From positions 1-64,000 of the forward strand of contig JABVXU010000310.1 in the NCBI GenBank assembly GCA_013365365.1: a DNA stretch of 64,000 nucleotides, written 5' to 3'. Under the pieces are notes generated by a model. That model made no database searches, was not told the DNA's origin, and was given only the letters and a program-made list of their open reading frames with translations. Source of the stretch: Cruorifilaria tuberocauda (lineage: Eukaryota; Nematoda; Chromadorea; Rhabditida; Onchocercidae). Each line of letters starts with the position of its first letter. Within the stretch, counting starts at the first letter, position 1. Made by a program: the position numbers and the translations under genes. Of this stretch, positions 27,401 through 39,851 are shown in pieces.

Positions 27401-28095
27401 GATAAAAAAGTCATTGTTGCAGCGACCTAAGTTGCTTCAAGATTGTTGGAAACTTGATCTGAAAGAGTGGCGTTGGAAAATGCTGCCTGTTCAACTAAAT
27501 CAGCAGTTGTGTTTCCACGCAGCTACTGTTACTCCGGTACGTGCAAGTAATTTTGTATTTTAAGGATCTTCGTAAGGGAGAAGAGGTAGTATCTGTTTCT
27601 GGTTGAACTTAGAGTTGATGCACACCCTGATCTCTATGATCGATTTTTCATATGTTCTGATCTTTATTGAGCCTCTAGATTCTTTCATTCCATAAAGCTT
27701 GAAAACTGAAAATTTTTCGTCTGCAAAGCATACAAAAAATTTTGCTTCTACGGTGAAAGCATTTTTTCATTCTGAAAAATATAAAGTTTATAGATTAAAA
27801 AATAATTTATTCTTTATGAAAGTTTATTTCTTTTTGGCGCAAAACTAAAATTATTTTTTCACACATTAAAAGGAAATGTATGTTGTAGGAAGGTTGCATT
27901 TATGTTTTTGGTGGTACAACAGATGATAAGTTCGAAAGACGGACAGATCAACTGCAGAGATATTGGATCAGACCGCCGACCTTATTTTATATTGCTGCGC
28001 GCGCTATCATTCATGCCTATCCTAATCTTGTTGATCACTTTCGTGGCATAGCATTAACAAATATTTTTGACTACTTATCATCCTTAATTTCTTAA
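24450..28095 (+). CDS. KLHDC10-like kelch-repeat protein
   Basis: Ten phase-consistent exons: 24450-24561, 24902-25008, 25482-25572, 25660-25859, 26198-26350, 26444-26551, 26797-26874, 27113-27229, 27423-27536, 27889-28095, giving 428 aa. Kelch blades are visible as YIYVIGGFSP, FYMFGGTAVPFG, FYVFGGTTGWEY, EIILVGGGTPEWTS, AYILGGCTENS and IYVFGGTTDDK, each with following W residues (EVWRFNVLTDTW, WKLDLKEWRW). The order and the phrases FGGTxxPFG, YRHEA, FHAATVTP and the C-terminal helix ending PNLVDHFRGIALT follow human KLHDC10, a substrate receptor of a CUL2-elongin ubiquitin ligase that reads C-terminal degrons. The ATG sits six bases after CCTTACAG, a likely trans-splice acceptor. The first junction (donor GTTAAT) is the weakest. 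Confidence 0.9.
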
Positions 28096-28436
28096 GTTTT
28101 TTTTGCCTCATTTTTCATTCTTTTGTTTCTTGATTCATTTCCGAATTCTGCTGGAAATATATTGAGAATATAGTTATACTAATCCGCCATTGTTCTGGAT
28201 TTATGCTCTGTTTTTCTAAATTCTTTCATTTTGAAAGTATTGTGTTCATTCTGATATAAAAATACATCTGCTGACTGATTACTAAATGAAGTATTTTCAT
28301 CCATTTTTGAATAAATAATATTAGGAAATCAAAAGCACTTCGGAAGGATAAATTAGCATGGATGATTTGTTAGATTTTCAAAGTGAAATAATTTGATTCT
28401 TTTTTTAATGAGTATATTTAAGGATGAATTGAAAAT

Positions 28437-31400
28437 TTATAATCGAGTAGTTATTATTTCGTTATTCTTGCCGTTCTTAATATTAGCATTCGATGACATG
28501 GAATAACTAATTTGCGGTGTACTGTATTGCGCTGACTGTAGTGATGATCGGTTGATTGGTTCCGCAAAATGATCTAAAAGGAAATTTTTAGATGCTTCTA
28601 TGAACTTAATTATGGACTGAATATGCTGGATTCTGTTTGGCTAAGATTTGGGCATATGTACGAAACGCAGTCAGTAAAGCAATTTTTTAACAGCTTACAG
28701 CGGCATGACGCTAGAAAATTCGTAGTTTTTTCCACATCGATAGCTTGCAGGTCATCGAGTTTTGATGATGCTTGATCACGTTTGATTATTCTGCAGTTGT
28801 ATACAATGTTGAATCCCGAAATCATGCATTATTTTCGTAAGTATTACGTCATCTGCTGTTGTCAAGATACTAAACACTTTCTAAATTGATTTATTGATCA
28901 GAGAAAGACTTACTATTATTTGGATTTCTTCAAAGATATTAACTCCCAATATCCATAAACTAATCAATCTTAGTAATGAGTTAGAAAATGGGAAATTAAG
29001 AAAACCTAGAAAAAGATTGTCATTTTAATGTCCATTTATCATTGTTGTAAGAAATCACTGTAAGAAAACATGAGTCTAAGACATTTACGGTTTCTTTTCG
29101 ATTGTAGAAATAATTATTCTAACCTTTCTTCGCCTTGATCAACAGCATTTAACGAAATTTGTGATAATCTTTGATAGGAATTGAGGGAAGCCGATTGCGA
29201 AAGACAATTTATTACTCCTGTCTGTTCCGTCATTAAATCCGGTCTTGGAATAAAATCAAACAATTTTGACAATACACATAAATTCATTATTTAAATGTAA
29301 TTTCAAGTAATGAAATTGGAAGAAGGAAATACATGTAAGATTACAGAAGCAGATCATTCTAGTGGTGAATACTGCATAAATTAAAAAGCATACTTGAAAT
29401 TTGCAGCTGATTTAATTAAAGTGCTATCCATAGAAGTTGGGAATCTTTTGCAGCTTCGCCAAAAAAGGTCAGGTCGTATTTCTGGTACACGATCATAATT
29501 TTCAGCAATGCAGGAACTTGTCTAAAATGCTTTATTTAAAAAAATCGTCTGTTTTCTGTCGCTGGGAAATTAGATCATTTCGCTTTTGAAATTATCATTA
29601 AACACAAAAATAAGCAGTTTAAATTTCCATTTTATTAATAGCAAATTGATATCTGTTCTGAGTGCTTCGATAATGTAAACTGATAACATTTAGAGTATCT
29701 TAAATGGAAATAATATATCTAATGAATTAAATTACAGGAAACAGTTTTAAACAAACTATTGTTAACCTATGATCTTTCAAAACTTTGGAATCTGATAAAA
29801 GTCTGACAGCAAGATTTTTGTCGATAAGATAATTGCATTCAAAGTCATCATCGTCATCACCAAATGGATTAAGCAGTGCTTGTGCAACTTTTAACCAACC
29901 AGTAAAAAACACGAATTCGATCATTGTCATTACTGGTACTATCAGATCAAGCTATAACAGAGAACTTGAACTTGTCATCGATTTCTTTTGATAAGTAATC
30001 GTTTATGAATATGATATCCATAAATCAGAATAAAACAAAGTACCAAATAGTAAATGTGCGTGCTGGTAGATGCTTTGAAATATTTCAAAAATTAGTTCTC
30101 AATTCGAAATTATTACTTTTTTTAATTTTTATATTTTTTAGTTTTATATTTATAAATTACCATCCTTAGATCGTAATATTTTTATCTGCAGATAAATTTA
30201 AATGTTAGCAGCATAAAGTAACATCAGAAGCATACAGTCTTAAAAATACCATCCTTAGGTCGAAACGTAATTTCAAAAATTCAAATTCAATCAAATAACT
30301 AAAATGTACAAAGAATAAAAAGACTAACATCACTTATAAGGGCATTATTATTATTATTATTGTTAACGATGAACTGTCGACCGAAAAGGCATACAAAGAA
30401 ATATACATAAACTGCCAGAAATACTACCTAAATTATTATCTAAAGATATTATCTGATTCAGATGAAATAATTTGTTGTTTAAAATTATTTCTGTGAGGAA
30501 AGTATAGGTAGGAAGAGATATTTTTATATAACTTATTGATTATTTTATGGTAATTAGTTTCAAGAAGCAAATATTCAAATGATCAATTCATTTCAAATTA
30601 ATTTACTCCACGTCTTTTGTATGTAACAATAAATCATGATTTCATCAGAGCATTAGAAAAAACCATGCAAATTTATAGATGATAAATAATAAATTAAGAA
30701 AATCAATAGTAGTGATACCTGTGAGTAAACCAATGGTATAGGTACCCAATCATAATTGCATAACAATTGTAAATTGTAGCGAAATTTGTCAACTTCCTGA
30801 AATTCTATTCAAATATTTTTTTCAAAACGTTTAAATAAAACGAAATTTTAAAATTGCTTTATAAAATCATTTATTGATTTAAAGTTTAAAATATTTTTTT
30901 TTTTGCAAAATCTTGCAGAGCATAATTTCCAGTATAGTAAATCCGAAGTGATTATTTCTTCCTTTCGTGCTTTTAGTGCTGCAGAATGAATCCATCGTAT
31001 TGGTACCCAGTATTTGTTATATTGAAGTTTGATTAAATCCAATTTCTCTTTTTCTTCTCTCAAAAGAATCCCTACAAATTGATATTACGATTCATATTAT
31101 TACATCCTAATTCACTCATATCATTCATAAATGAGATATTAAAATTTCGAAAATAAATGAAAGGAACAAAAACGTAATTATCCTAAATACAGGTAATTGT
31201 TTTAAAAATTCCGAAAATTAATTAACCTTTTTGATAATTAATTAACTGTTCCTTTTTCTTCCTTGTCTTTTCATATAAACTTTTCCATGTTAACTGTCTA
31301 GATAGAAAAAAAAAAATAGCTAGATACCAGCACTAATCATGCTATCAGTAGTCGGGAAACGTTTCTTCACTTGAACACTGAGATCTCGGAATACAAAAAT

Positions 31401-32130
31401 CTGCGTAAGACATAAATATCGTGCTAGCGTTCGGCGTAATACTTTAGCATTTTCACTTTCACCATGAATATAATTAGTGATCAATAATGCATACCTGTAA
31501 CTTGATACTGTATCAGACAACATTTACAATCAATATTATTGAATGAATTCAGTTTTAAACTAATTTCCACTAATTTTTCCTATGGTTTATTTTTTTTTTC
31601 TATTCATGAATAATTTCAAAATTAGAAAAAAAAAATAACTGACGATTCGATATAACCCATATTATTAAAAATATTAGACCATCGTGATAATATTGTATCA
31701 ACGAAGAAGCCAAGAATAAAAGTAATAGGTATATATTCCAAATGTGTATCAAAATAATGGACTAAATTTTCGAAAATACTGAAATAATTAAAAAATTGAA
31801 TTAAAAAATTTAATAAAATTTTATCTCTGCACTTTGATTCGTACCATTTTTAGATTACTGAAAGTTAAACTTAGATATAACTTACTAAACTTTATAATTA
31901 ATTTCTTTTTATTTTAATTAAAAAATAATTCAAGTATGATACGACATTTTTTGTTTGGCATTGAGGAAATAGTTTGATCGATAGATGAATGAAATAATTA
32001 AGAAAAGTATCGTCCAGATTAGTAATTCCTTATAGACATGCTTCCAGACACTTCCTTTCCATCGAAGTAATACACGAGGAATGACCAGTGGTGATAAGGA
32101 TGCTAATTCAACATGATATGCTACCGTCAT
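28437..32130 (-). CDS. Bestrophin family anion channel
   Basis: Eleven exons in phase: 32130-31943, 31778-31644, 31494-31328, 31071-30917, 30796-30719, 30427-30329, 29951-29784, 29521-29394, 29243-29124, 28790-28699, 28573-28437, giving 488 aa. Landmarks are MTVAYHVELA at the start, LLRWKGSVWKHVYKELLIW (TM1 lead), YIPITFILGFFVDTILSRW, AKVLRRTLARYLCLTQIFVF, KRFPTTDSMISAG, YNKYWVPIRW, YDWVPIPLVYSQ, VCLFGRQF, and the calcium-clasp region NPFGDDDDDFECNYLIDKNL. Together they cover the whole channel domain of calcium-activated chloride channels. The last three exons encode a non-conserved cytoplasmic tail. Exon 4 ends at a GC rather than GT donor (TCT|GCAAGA), inferred because it restores the family sequence LCSEVDKFR. 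An acceptor-like CTTTCAG lies 25 bases before the ATG. The gene is convergent with the kelch gene (341 bp between stops). Confidence 0.95.
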
Positions 32131-32590
32131 CTTCCACACTTCATTCAAATATACCTGAAAGTACTGTTTAATAAAGAAACATGGAAAACCTGAAAGTATT
32201 TTTTAATAAACAAGCAAGAAAATTAAACTTAATATTCTTATCTCTAAATTAAAATCGATCTATAATACTTTGAGATGAGCTATTATTGATTTTCATGTTT
32301 TAGATTATTTTCGAAATATCTTTTAACTTTGCAGAAAAAAGGGTTTGTGGGAAAAATAGTTTTTTCCTATACACTTCTAAAACAAAACTTAATTCGTATC
32401 ATATAACTTGAAATGAAAAGTTAAATTCTAACATGAAATCTATCTATCAAAAAAAGAATTGCTAACAAAGGCAATTCAATATTTGTACAGCATTATAAGT
32501 GTGGATGTATGCATGCATATGTATGTTTGTGCATGTCCCTGCATCTGTTCATGCGTGCATCCATGCGTATATCTAATATAATAATCACTT

Positions 32591-32920
32591 AACCTCTTTA
32601 TCATCCATTATTCTCGTTTTAATGGATTAATCTTAACATTAAAAATTTGAATATGCAATTCCAGATTCGGAATCAGGTTACTTAAGTTACAATCTCATTT
32701 CAATTTCTTATTGTCAGACAACGATTTACGGCGGTGCGGTTTATTCGTTGTTTCGTGAAACTTGTGCCGGTTTTATTGGACGTTTGGAAAAACGGTGGAA
32801 GAACGATAGTAGGACGGTGAGAAGACGCCAGTGGGAGGAACTCTGTAATTCACGTAATGTCTCCGGATAATATATTCAGATTAATCCACTAAAACGAGAA
32901 TAATGGATGATAAAGAAGTT
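32591..32920. mobile_element. MITE-like element with 44-bp terminal inverted repeats
   Basis: The left arm starts AACCTCTTTATCATCCATTA at 32591 and runs to about 32634. The right arm, 32877-32920, is its reverse complement with only two or three mismatches over 44 bases. The 330-bp span and lack of any transposase suggest a non-autonomous DNA transposon. No clear target-site duplication is seen. The interior (32708-32870) is clearly GC-richer than the flanks and holds an open frame of about 50 codons on the plus strand (TTIYGGAVYSLFRETCAGF... to TAA), preceded by TTATTGTCAG; it may be captured coding sequence. Confidence 0.65.
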
Positions 32921-33096
32921 ATTGACTCCGTATGTTTTATTCTAATCTTTGACTAGTGATAATTTTATAATTATTAGCAAATGATCATTTTACAATTTTT
33001 AAACTTTCCACCTGTCTTTCCAGTTCTTCTTTCAGGTTTTCTTTTACTTAATTAATTTGAATTTTATTTTTACACTAATTTTTCTATATTGTAAAG

Positions 33097-34002
33097 CCTC
33101 ATTTGCTAGGATGCACGAGCACGCTTTATGGATATCTGGCGAAAAGAAATGAAATGTTGGATTCGTGCACTTCAACTTCATTTGATTTACCCGAAATCGA
33201 GCAACTTCAAGAAGTTCAAGAACATCACTTCAACACTCATAAAGTACGTTTGAAAAGTGGAAGTGATTCGAAGAGCACGTTTGGAAATGAGGAAGATGAA
33301 GAAAATCAACGAATTCACAACAAAACAATAAAAGAATTTTCATTATTAATTTTTCTTTTATTTGATATTTGTAAATTAATATTTCACATTTTGTAATTAA
33401 TTTTGTAAAATCAAATATTAATTATCAGATAATTTGATTAAATTTGATGTTTATTTGCGTTTATTCATTCTATCCTATGTGGTTAGTGACATTGGAAGAA
33501 CTTCTTGTGATTCTTTTTAAGGTTGCAGACTGCATATGTTTAATGGGACTACGCATGCATTCCGTTGTTCCAATTGATACGCATATATTGCAAATTACAG
33601 TAGAAAATTATTTGAAGACAGTACCGCAAAAAAAATTTTTGCGTGGAAAAGATCGACAACAAATTAGTATGACTTCAATTTTACGTATTTTCAATTTATG
33701 TGGAGTTTTTCAAATTTTATAAATCTACAATATTGTATTTTGAACTTTACTATAATTAAACGACCTTAATTTTTAATAAAATTCATAGTAAGCGGCATAT
33801 TCATATATTACTGTTTCGATGTTGCATTACTTTTGCTTCATCATAGAAAACGCGAAAAATTTCAGTGGCCATTTGGCACGAGAAGTTTGGCTTATATGCC
33901 GGCTGGGCTCAAGCCGTTTTATTCACAGCACATTTGCGACATACGAATATCATACAATCAGCAAAGAAGAGATTATCAAAAATAAAACCATTAAAATCAT
34001 GA
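33097..34002 (+). pseudogene. Truncated OGG1-like 8-oxoguanine DNA glycosylase
   Basis: Three phase-compatible exons: 33097-33243, 33522-33666, 33866-34002. The second reads KVADCICLMGL, then VVPIDTHILQITVENY, matching the OGG1 stretch that carries the catalytic lysine and aspartate (KVADC...VPxDVHxW). The third reads FGLYAGWAQAVLFTAHLRH, nearly identical to the family's C-terminus. The first may correspond to the FPxxEQL region (SFDLPEIEQLQEV). What is missing is telling: no N-terminal half (the region with GQSFRW) is seen between the bestrophin start and here, and the hairpin LPGVGxK before VADC is absent, the lysine being preceded by NTHK or by LLVILF. I read it as a degenerating or 5'-truncated copy, perhaps linked to the inverted-repeat element just upstream. 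A functional gene with unfound exons is less likely. Confidence 0.7.
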
Positions 34003-35042
34003 CAAAACCAAAGTTTTCTACTAACTTCATAAGAACACTGTGCCGCTATTCTAAGCAAATACGTGTATATTTATTCACATTTGTAGGAACCAATTCTGTT
34101 ATGTTCATGGGGTATGAATTATTACTGTTTTGAAGAGTTCTAGATTTTCTCTCGTCTCTGCTTAACAACTTGTATCTGAGTAGCGCTTCAAAGATTAAGT
34201 GAAAGAATTAATTAAATAACCATTACTAATGTTGCAAATGTACATTTCTTATGTAACATTATTATGCGTCAATGCATGTGCCTTTCACTTTTCATCATAA
34301 CGAAGTATTTTAACGCTTTCTGACTAAATATCTTGGTTCTGCATCCAGAAATGATTTTCGAATATCTTTAGGATTCATGCTTCGTTAAATTTGCCTAGAA
34401 ACAAGCTGGTAATGTAGAAAAAAATTAAGTGTGAATTAATTTGTTAAAACTCCTAACAGTCCTATTCATTTTTTCACTTATTTGAACTTCTTCATTAAAT
34501 GACGCAAGAGACTATCAACTTTTCGTTTATCTGAACCGCAGAATGCTGTAAGATTTTTTGTTTTTCTATGCGGCGTCATTTAAATATCATTGTTTTCCAG
34601 AGTAGCCTGTTTTTCACTATCATTGATGAATTGAAAAAAAGCTTCCACAGATAAGCACAACATACTTATACATGGAATAAAATGCTGACTCACGTCTTTC
34701 AAGTCCTATTGCTCTTCTAAAATAGACTTTGGTATTGTTATTTATATCAAGGAAATAATTCGTATAATAAGTTGGATGCCTGGATTGCTAAAGCTTGTTC
34801 ATTGTTCTCAGTCGATCTGAATCATTCGGCAATGTAAATTGGATGCTTGACAAGAATGAAAAGATAAACTCTATTTAATAAAAAAACTCTCAGATGTGGC
34901 TAAACAAAGTTTTATCAAACTTGATGAAAATTCTATTTTCACAATAAATAAAGGGTAGTACCATTGTTAAAGTCCACGACTCAATATACAACAAAAAAAA
35001 TACAGCGCAAAATAGATGGAAGAAAATCTGCCGCAAGCAGGA
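34003..35042. other. Intergenic, nothing recognised
   Basis: No exon-like block with splice edges on either strand. One short minus-strand hydrophobic frame at about 35035-34980 (LLAADFLPSILRCIFFVVY) could be an alternative last exon of the membrane-protein gene beginning at 36198. Confidence 0.4.
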
Positions 35043-36198
35043 TTATTCTATGTTTCTATGACACACTGTAAAACTTAACATTTGACGAAATGAAATATTT
35101 GCACGAAATATTAAATGAACCTGTAAATAAAGGACTCGACTCCTTCATTATGCTCCTCTGTCTTGCAAACAAGACAAAAGAGCAAATGAAAATTATCGCT
35201 TAAAGTTTTTGGTTCTCTCCCAGTACGTACCGACGACCACATGAAATGATTTTCCCATTTTAGTGATAAGAAGCCAGTCGGACATTCACTCTGTGAGAAC
35301 AATGAAGAAGCCCAAACTATAACCTGTAGATTAAATCACTCGTGGACCGTCATACCATATAGGCACCGGTACTGAGATCAGTCCATTGCACTGCAGAAAT
35401 AATGAAGGCAGAGAGTACACAACCTCCCTGAATACCTGCAGAAAAATACGCAGTAAAAATTCTGAGACCAATAAGAATAAGCATAAATGCATAATCAAAA
35501 ATTCTAACACTTTGAATATGCGTACACTATTACATTCACTCACTTCGCAAAAATAGAGCACTTATACCTATTTTACAAACGTCACTTCATTTTCCTTTAT
35601 AAAAATGATAAGTTATCATTTGGGAAGTGTTCCATCGAATGCGAAAAGATTTGAAACACGGAAAATTAAAATGCCTACTCTGTCGAAACAGTTAACGAAT
35701 GAACGAATGAATGAGTTAACAAAATGGACTCATCCGACGTTGCATCATCTAGAGATGTATGTTAAGGAAAGCTGCATATTCAAAGTGATAAATGGAACAA
35801 ATTGACAAAAATATTATTAATTAACGCTAAGCAGAACCTCAGGGAAAAGTGAACTTCTGCAGTAGCATATACAGCATACCCGTTTTATCGGTAATAAATG
35901 GAAGACGTGCATGTGCAATGAAAGGCGATCATTCACCTCCAGTCTTAAAAGTGCAGCAATGCATTTTACTTTCTTGAAATCTGGAATCCCCAATAAAAAG
36001 AACAGTGCCCTGAGAGTCAAGCAATCACGGTAATGTCATCGAAAAATACAATAAAATAGTGCGAAAAAAAAAATAAATTTAACAATTAAAATAATGCAGA
36101 GATATTGCTCTAATTCTGTTTACACCTTCACAACTTACTATTACTTTAAGTACTTTCGATCAATACCTATCAACTTTAATAAATATTTCCAGTTTCAT
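35043..36198 (-). CDS. Small predicted membrane protein, unidentified
   Basis: Five exons join in phase: 36198-36167, 35980-35937, 35435-35356, 35323-35231, 35120-35043, giving 108 aa from ATG to TAA. The N-terminus is basic (MKLEIFIKVDRFQESKMHCC), followed by hydrophobic stretches (GGCVLSAFIISAVQW and GAYMVIVWASSLF). The start with a CC pair before the first helix recalls small nematode tetraspanning proteins of the LAPTM/DUF7027 kind, but no diagnostic motif is present and only two helices are clear. Acceptors (ATTCCAG, TTCTGCAG, ATCTACAG, TTTACAG) and donors (GTATTG, GTGAAT, GTATGA, GTACGT) are good. The last exon is ambiguous: a hydrophobic alternative lies further downstream. Confidence 0.45.
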
Positions 36199-36684
36199 TC
36201 CTCTAATTTTTCAACAACAAAACTAGATCAGTTCAGCATATGAAATTCAGCAATATTCAGATATTACATAGGGGAGGCGTAATTTGGATGACACCGGTAA
36301 TTATTAAATGCTAGTAAAAGCTGAGGAAAATAGGGAGGACTCACTTCAGACATAATATGCAGAAGGCCAATTTTGACCATAGATCATAATTTAGATAAAA
36401 TTGGGATAAAATCATAAGAGCTGCACTGTCTTAAAATTTTATATTATAAATCAGTAATAATCTCTAGCAAAGATCTATTAATTTCACATGGAAGAAGCAA
36501 GGAAGAAGGATAAATAGAATATTAACATATCTAAAGTCATAGAAACATCTAGAAAATAAAAATGCAGTGAATTGCCTAGCTTTTCAAAAATAATCCGAAC
36601 GAAAACCAATTACTCAATCTCATCCATAAAAAAATTTTTTGTCGATGAACTGAAAATTTTCGCTCACATTTCCAGTACAAAAAT

Positions 36685-39600
36685 TTAAATCTCATTATTA
36701 CCCAGAGTGTTCGATATGTGAGCGTCAGAGTTAGATGTATCAGCACAATTGTGAGCAGTATTATTCACACATTCATTATTAACATCGTTATTGTCACTAC
36801 CATCACCATTATCATCATCGTCATCATCACCATCATCATTAACACCATTATTGCAATCATGCTTGTCCTCCTCTTCTTCCTCAAATTCATGTGCTACCAC
36901 ATCTCCTGTCAATGCTACACCCCCGTTGTTCGTTGCAGTAGCTATCATAATCGCTTTTTTCTGAAGCTCATCCGCAACTTTTACCCAATTTACATTTTTC
37001 GTCCTTCGGGCCAAGTAATGAACTTTACTACGACGCTGATCACGAACTGCTTTTTTCAGAATATTCATAACACGTTTTTCCACTTTTGTATCAGCTTTAA
37101 CGTCATGTGCACTTAGTGTTTGCTTCAGATCTCTGTTTGGATAAGGTGAATTCAATAACCCAGCAATATTGACGCAATTATCCTCAATTTGTGAATCGTC
37201 CACTCCACTTCCAATTCCTTCCACGTTTTCCTCAAACGACAAATCCATACCATTAAGATTTTCATCTTTATCCGCTTCCACTTTAATATTTCCCAGAAAT
37301 GACTGAAAACTCGGCGGCAAACATCCAGCGATTGCTTGCAATCCATCTAATTCATTTCGTTTAATTTTGACTGGTAGATGTGAAATTGGTGATCCTCGAT
37401 TCAATGAAACATCTGCTTTTCTCTTGTTCTCATCAATCTAAAAAATGTATTTGAGATAAAGAGAAAAAAAATTAAAAAATAAAGTTAAGTGAGGTAATGA
37501 TTTTCAATGATTTTACTTGGCATATATAAGTGACTAATTTCTAATCAATGCACCTCCACATAGTCTGTCTTTTACCTATATAATCAAACACTCCCCAAAC
37601 GCAGCTATATCCAACCTGATGTATCTTTTCTTTAAGGAAACAAGACTATAGTGCTATAGCACTATTCGACACTATAGCTTGTATCTGTAAAATAAATCTG
37701 GATTGCGTAGGCGATAAAAAGTTTTAAAAAGCGACTAGAGGTCGAAAACCAACTCTTTTCAAACGTGATGCTTTGGATTTATAGCAATGAACAGGTATTT
37801 CGCCGGTGCTTCGCCTTGACCCCACTTCGTATTTTGTGCCTTTAACATAATGGAACAGCACATAACCCGCATCTTCATATGTAGTCGTGACTTCATAACG
37901 CCTACAATTTAATTTTTTTGTAAATAGGTTACCCTTATCGTCTAGTCCCGAACTACGACGAATAACATACAGTTTCCTTCAAGGTTCTGTCATCTAGATT
38001 AAAAGACTTATCAGAACTACAGATCATTACTTAATTTACGAATATAAATGAAAAAAAGTACATGATTCGACCATCCTCAAAATCGTCTCCATTCCCACTG
38101 AAAAATCGTGTTATATACAAATTATCGGGTAATAAACCACTATCATTATTATCGAATGAATAACCGTCCTGCCTTAAGTGTTCACGCATCTGCAATAAAA
38201 TTCATTAAGTAAATTTGAACTAATGAAACCCAAAAAAAGTAGTATATCTTGAATTCAAAAATCCTGTGCTATGAGGATGCATACTATAACATAGCGAACC
38301 ACAAAATATGCTCATTTCCTTTCAACTGCAACAATTTATACTATCAGTGACAGTAAAAAAGAAAGGTTATTTCATATTATATCATAGGAAAATTAACCTG
38401 TAGCATATCTAGATCTAATTCACCATTATCTTTACTGTCGTAAATTACTATTGTTCCCGGTTCCGGTAACATTAATGGTGCTTCGCGACATATGAACTGT
38501 GTTGTTGTTTTAGCTTTAGCTATAAGCACAATGATAAGCTCTTAATAAATAAATATATTCAAATAACTGCAGACTAGAAAATCGAGAGTTGAGAATACAG
38601 ACAGTAATACAAACAAACAATGCTTTATAAAATAGAAATTCCTGTATAATGTTTTAACTTATGTGTAGGTATAGGTCATCTTTTTGTCTCTGTGCCCATC
38701 AAGGACTTTTCTGTGAATCAAAATGCATATGACAAACATACCTATCCAAATTTCAAAAAGACAGTGTCAATTCGTGGCAAAGGAGGTAGAGGTAGTTAGG
38801 TCAATAGAACAAGATAAACCAAACGTGAAGTACAAAAAATGTACTCCAATCTTTCTATACTTTTTGAATTATCAATGCCGAAACAATGAAAATGAATCAC
38901 TTAGAAATATTATAAAGATTTACCGAGTAATCGAGCATAATCAGCAAATGAAAGCAAGTTGTACTGATCTCTGATGTGCACCCGATCTTGACACTCTTGC
39001 ATACTTTCTAACAGCTTTCCAATTAACCGATGGATTATTTCGTATTTTTTCTCATCAGCCAAAGAAGAATACGGAGCATAGACATCAGATATTGAACGAC
39101 TCGGGGCAGCAAATACTTGCTGGTTCGCAACCACCGCACTTTCCATCGTTCCTGCACTGTTTGCTGAAGAAAATGAAATTAATTAGTCATGGATATGAAT
39201 GCAGAGCTAACAAGTAATTACAATGAACAGTAACAACCGAATTATATCTTTAAAATTTTTCAGATTCCTGTTAGCTTGATAAATATAATGCCCATCTTAT
39301 GACATTTCAATTCTCCATTCAGCTAGCAGTCACAAAGGACAAAAGCTCAAAGGTAATATTTTTTTGAAAGCTGACTGCCACACACCAGGCATTTAAATGC
39401 CTACTGCGATTTGCAAATCCAATTGATCAGATGTTGCTGCTGAAGAAAGCTGGACAAGGAAAAGCCGTTACATTTCCGATATGGAAAAAGACTGCTTACG
39501 TTCTTCTTGCGGAGCTACCAAACCATTTTCACATTTTAAAGCTTCATCGGGATGCTTGTTACGTAAATGCTCCCACATTCCCTTAGTCGATGATTGAGCA

Positions 39601-39851
39601 TCCAAACGTAATTCTTTCCGCATACAGCTCATCAAACGACATTTAACGATCCTTTCCGTATCCGCTCGACTATACCCATCCGATTCGTAGAGATCGAAAT
39701 AACGCCAAACTACACTTTTTTTCGGGAAATATGGCATGGAAAGACGTAGCCAAGTACCACTGGTACTAAGAATTGCTGGTGCTATTTCATCCGAGCACAT
39801 CGCAACGTTCGAATTTGGGTTTTCCGATGATGATGACGGTCCTTCATCCAT
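36685..39851 (-). CDS. BED-type zinc-finger protein with acidic low-complexity tail
   Basis: Seven exons: 39851-39500, 39163-38924, 38519-38398, 38189-38072, 37993-37960, 37901-37754, 37437-36685, giving 588 aa. Residues about 35-105 form a BED finger: KKSVVWRYFDLYESDGYSR, then CRLMSC and STKGMWEHLRNKHP with the closing H...H. BED fingers bind DNA and often derive from domesticated hAT transposases; no transposase core is seen here. The middle (exons 2-6) has no recognised domain. The last exon (251 codons) has a basic stretch (KKAVRDQRRSKVHYLARRTK), then a run of E and D and an Asn/Asp-rich end, typical of nuclear proteins. The start ATG follows GAATTTTAAG by six bases. The donor of the 34-nt fifth exon (GTCGTA) was chosen for phase and is uncertain. 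Confidence 0.75.

Noticed and set aside
33444..33521. Reading straight into the OGG1-like exon from upstream (WLVTLEELLVILFKVADC).
   Set aside because: Possible remnant of the WLxxLR..EEAxxxL segment, but a good TTTTTAAG acceptor at 33522 and a phase-matched donor at 33244 make the shorter exon simpler; kept only as an alternative.
36718..37116. Plus-strand open frame rich in Ile/Val/Thr (132 codons).
   Set aside because: It is the complement of the GAT/AAT-rich acidic tail of the BED-finger gene; the repeats make it open by default.
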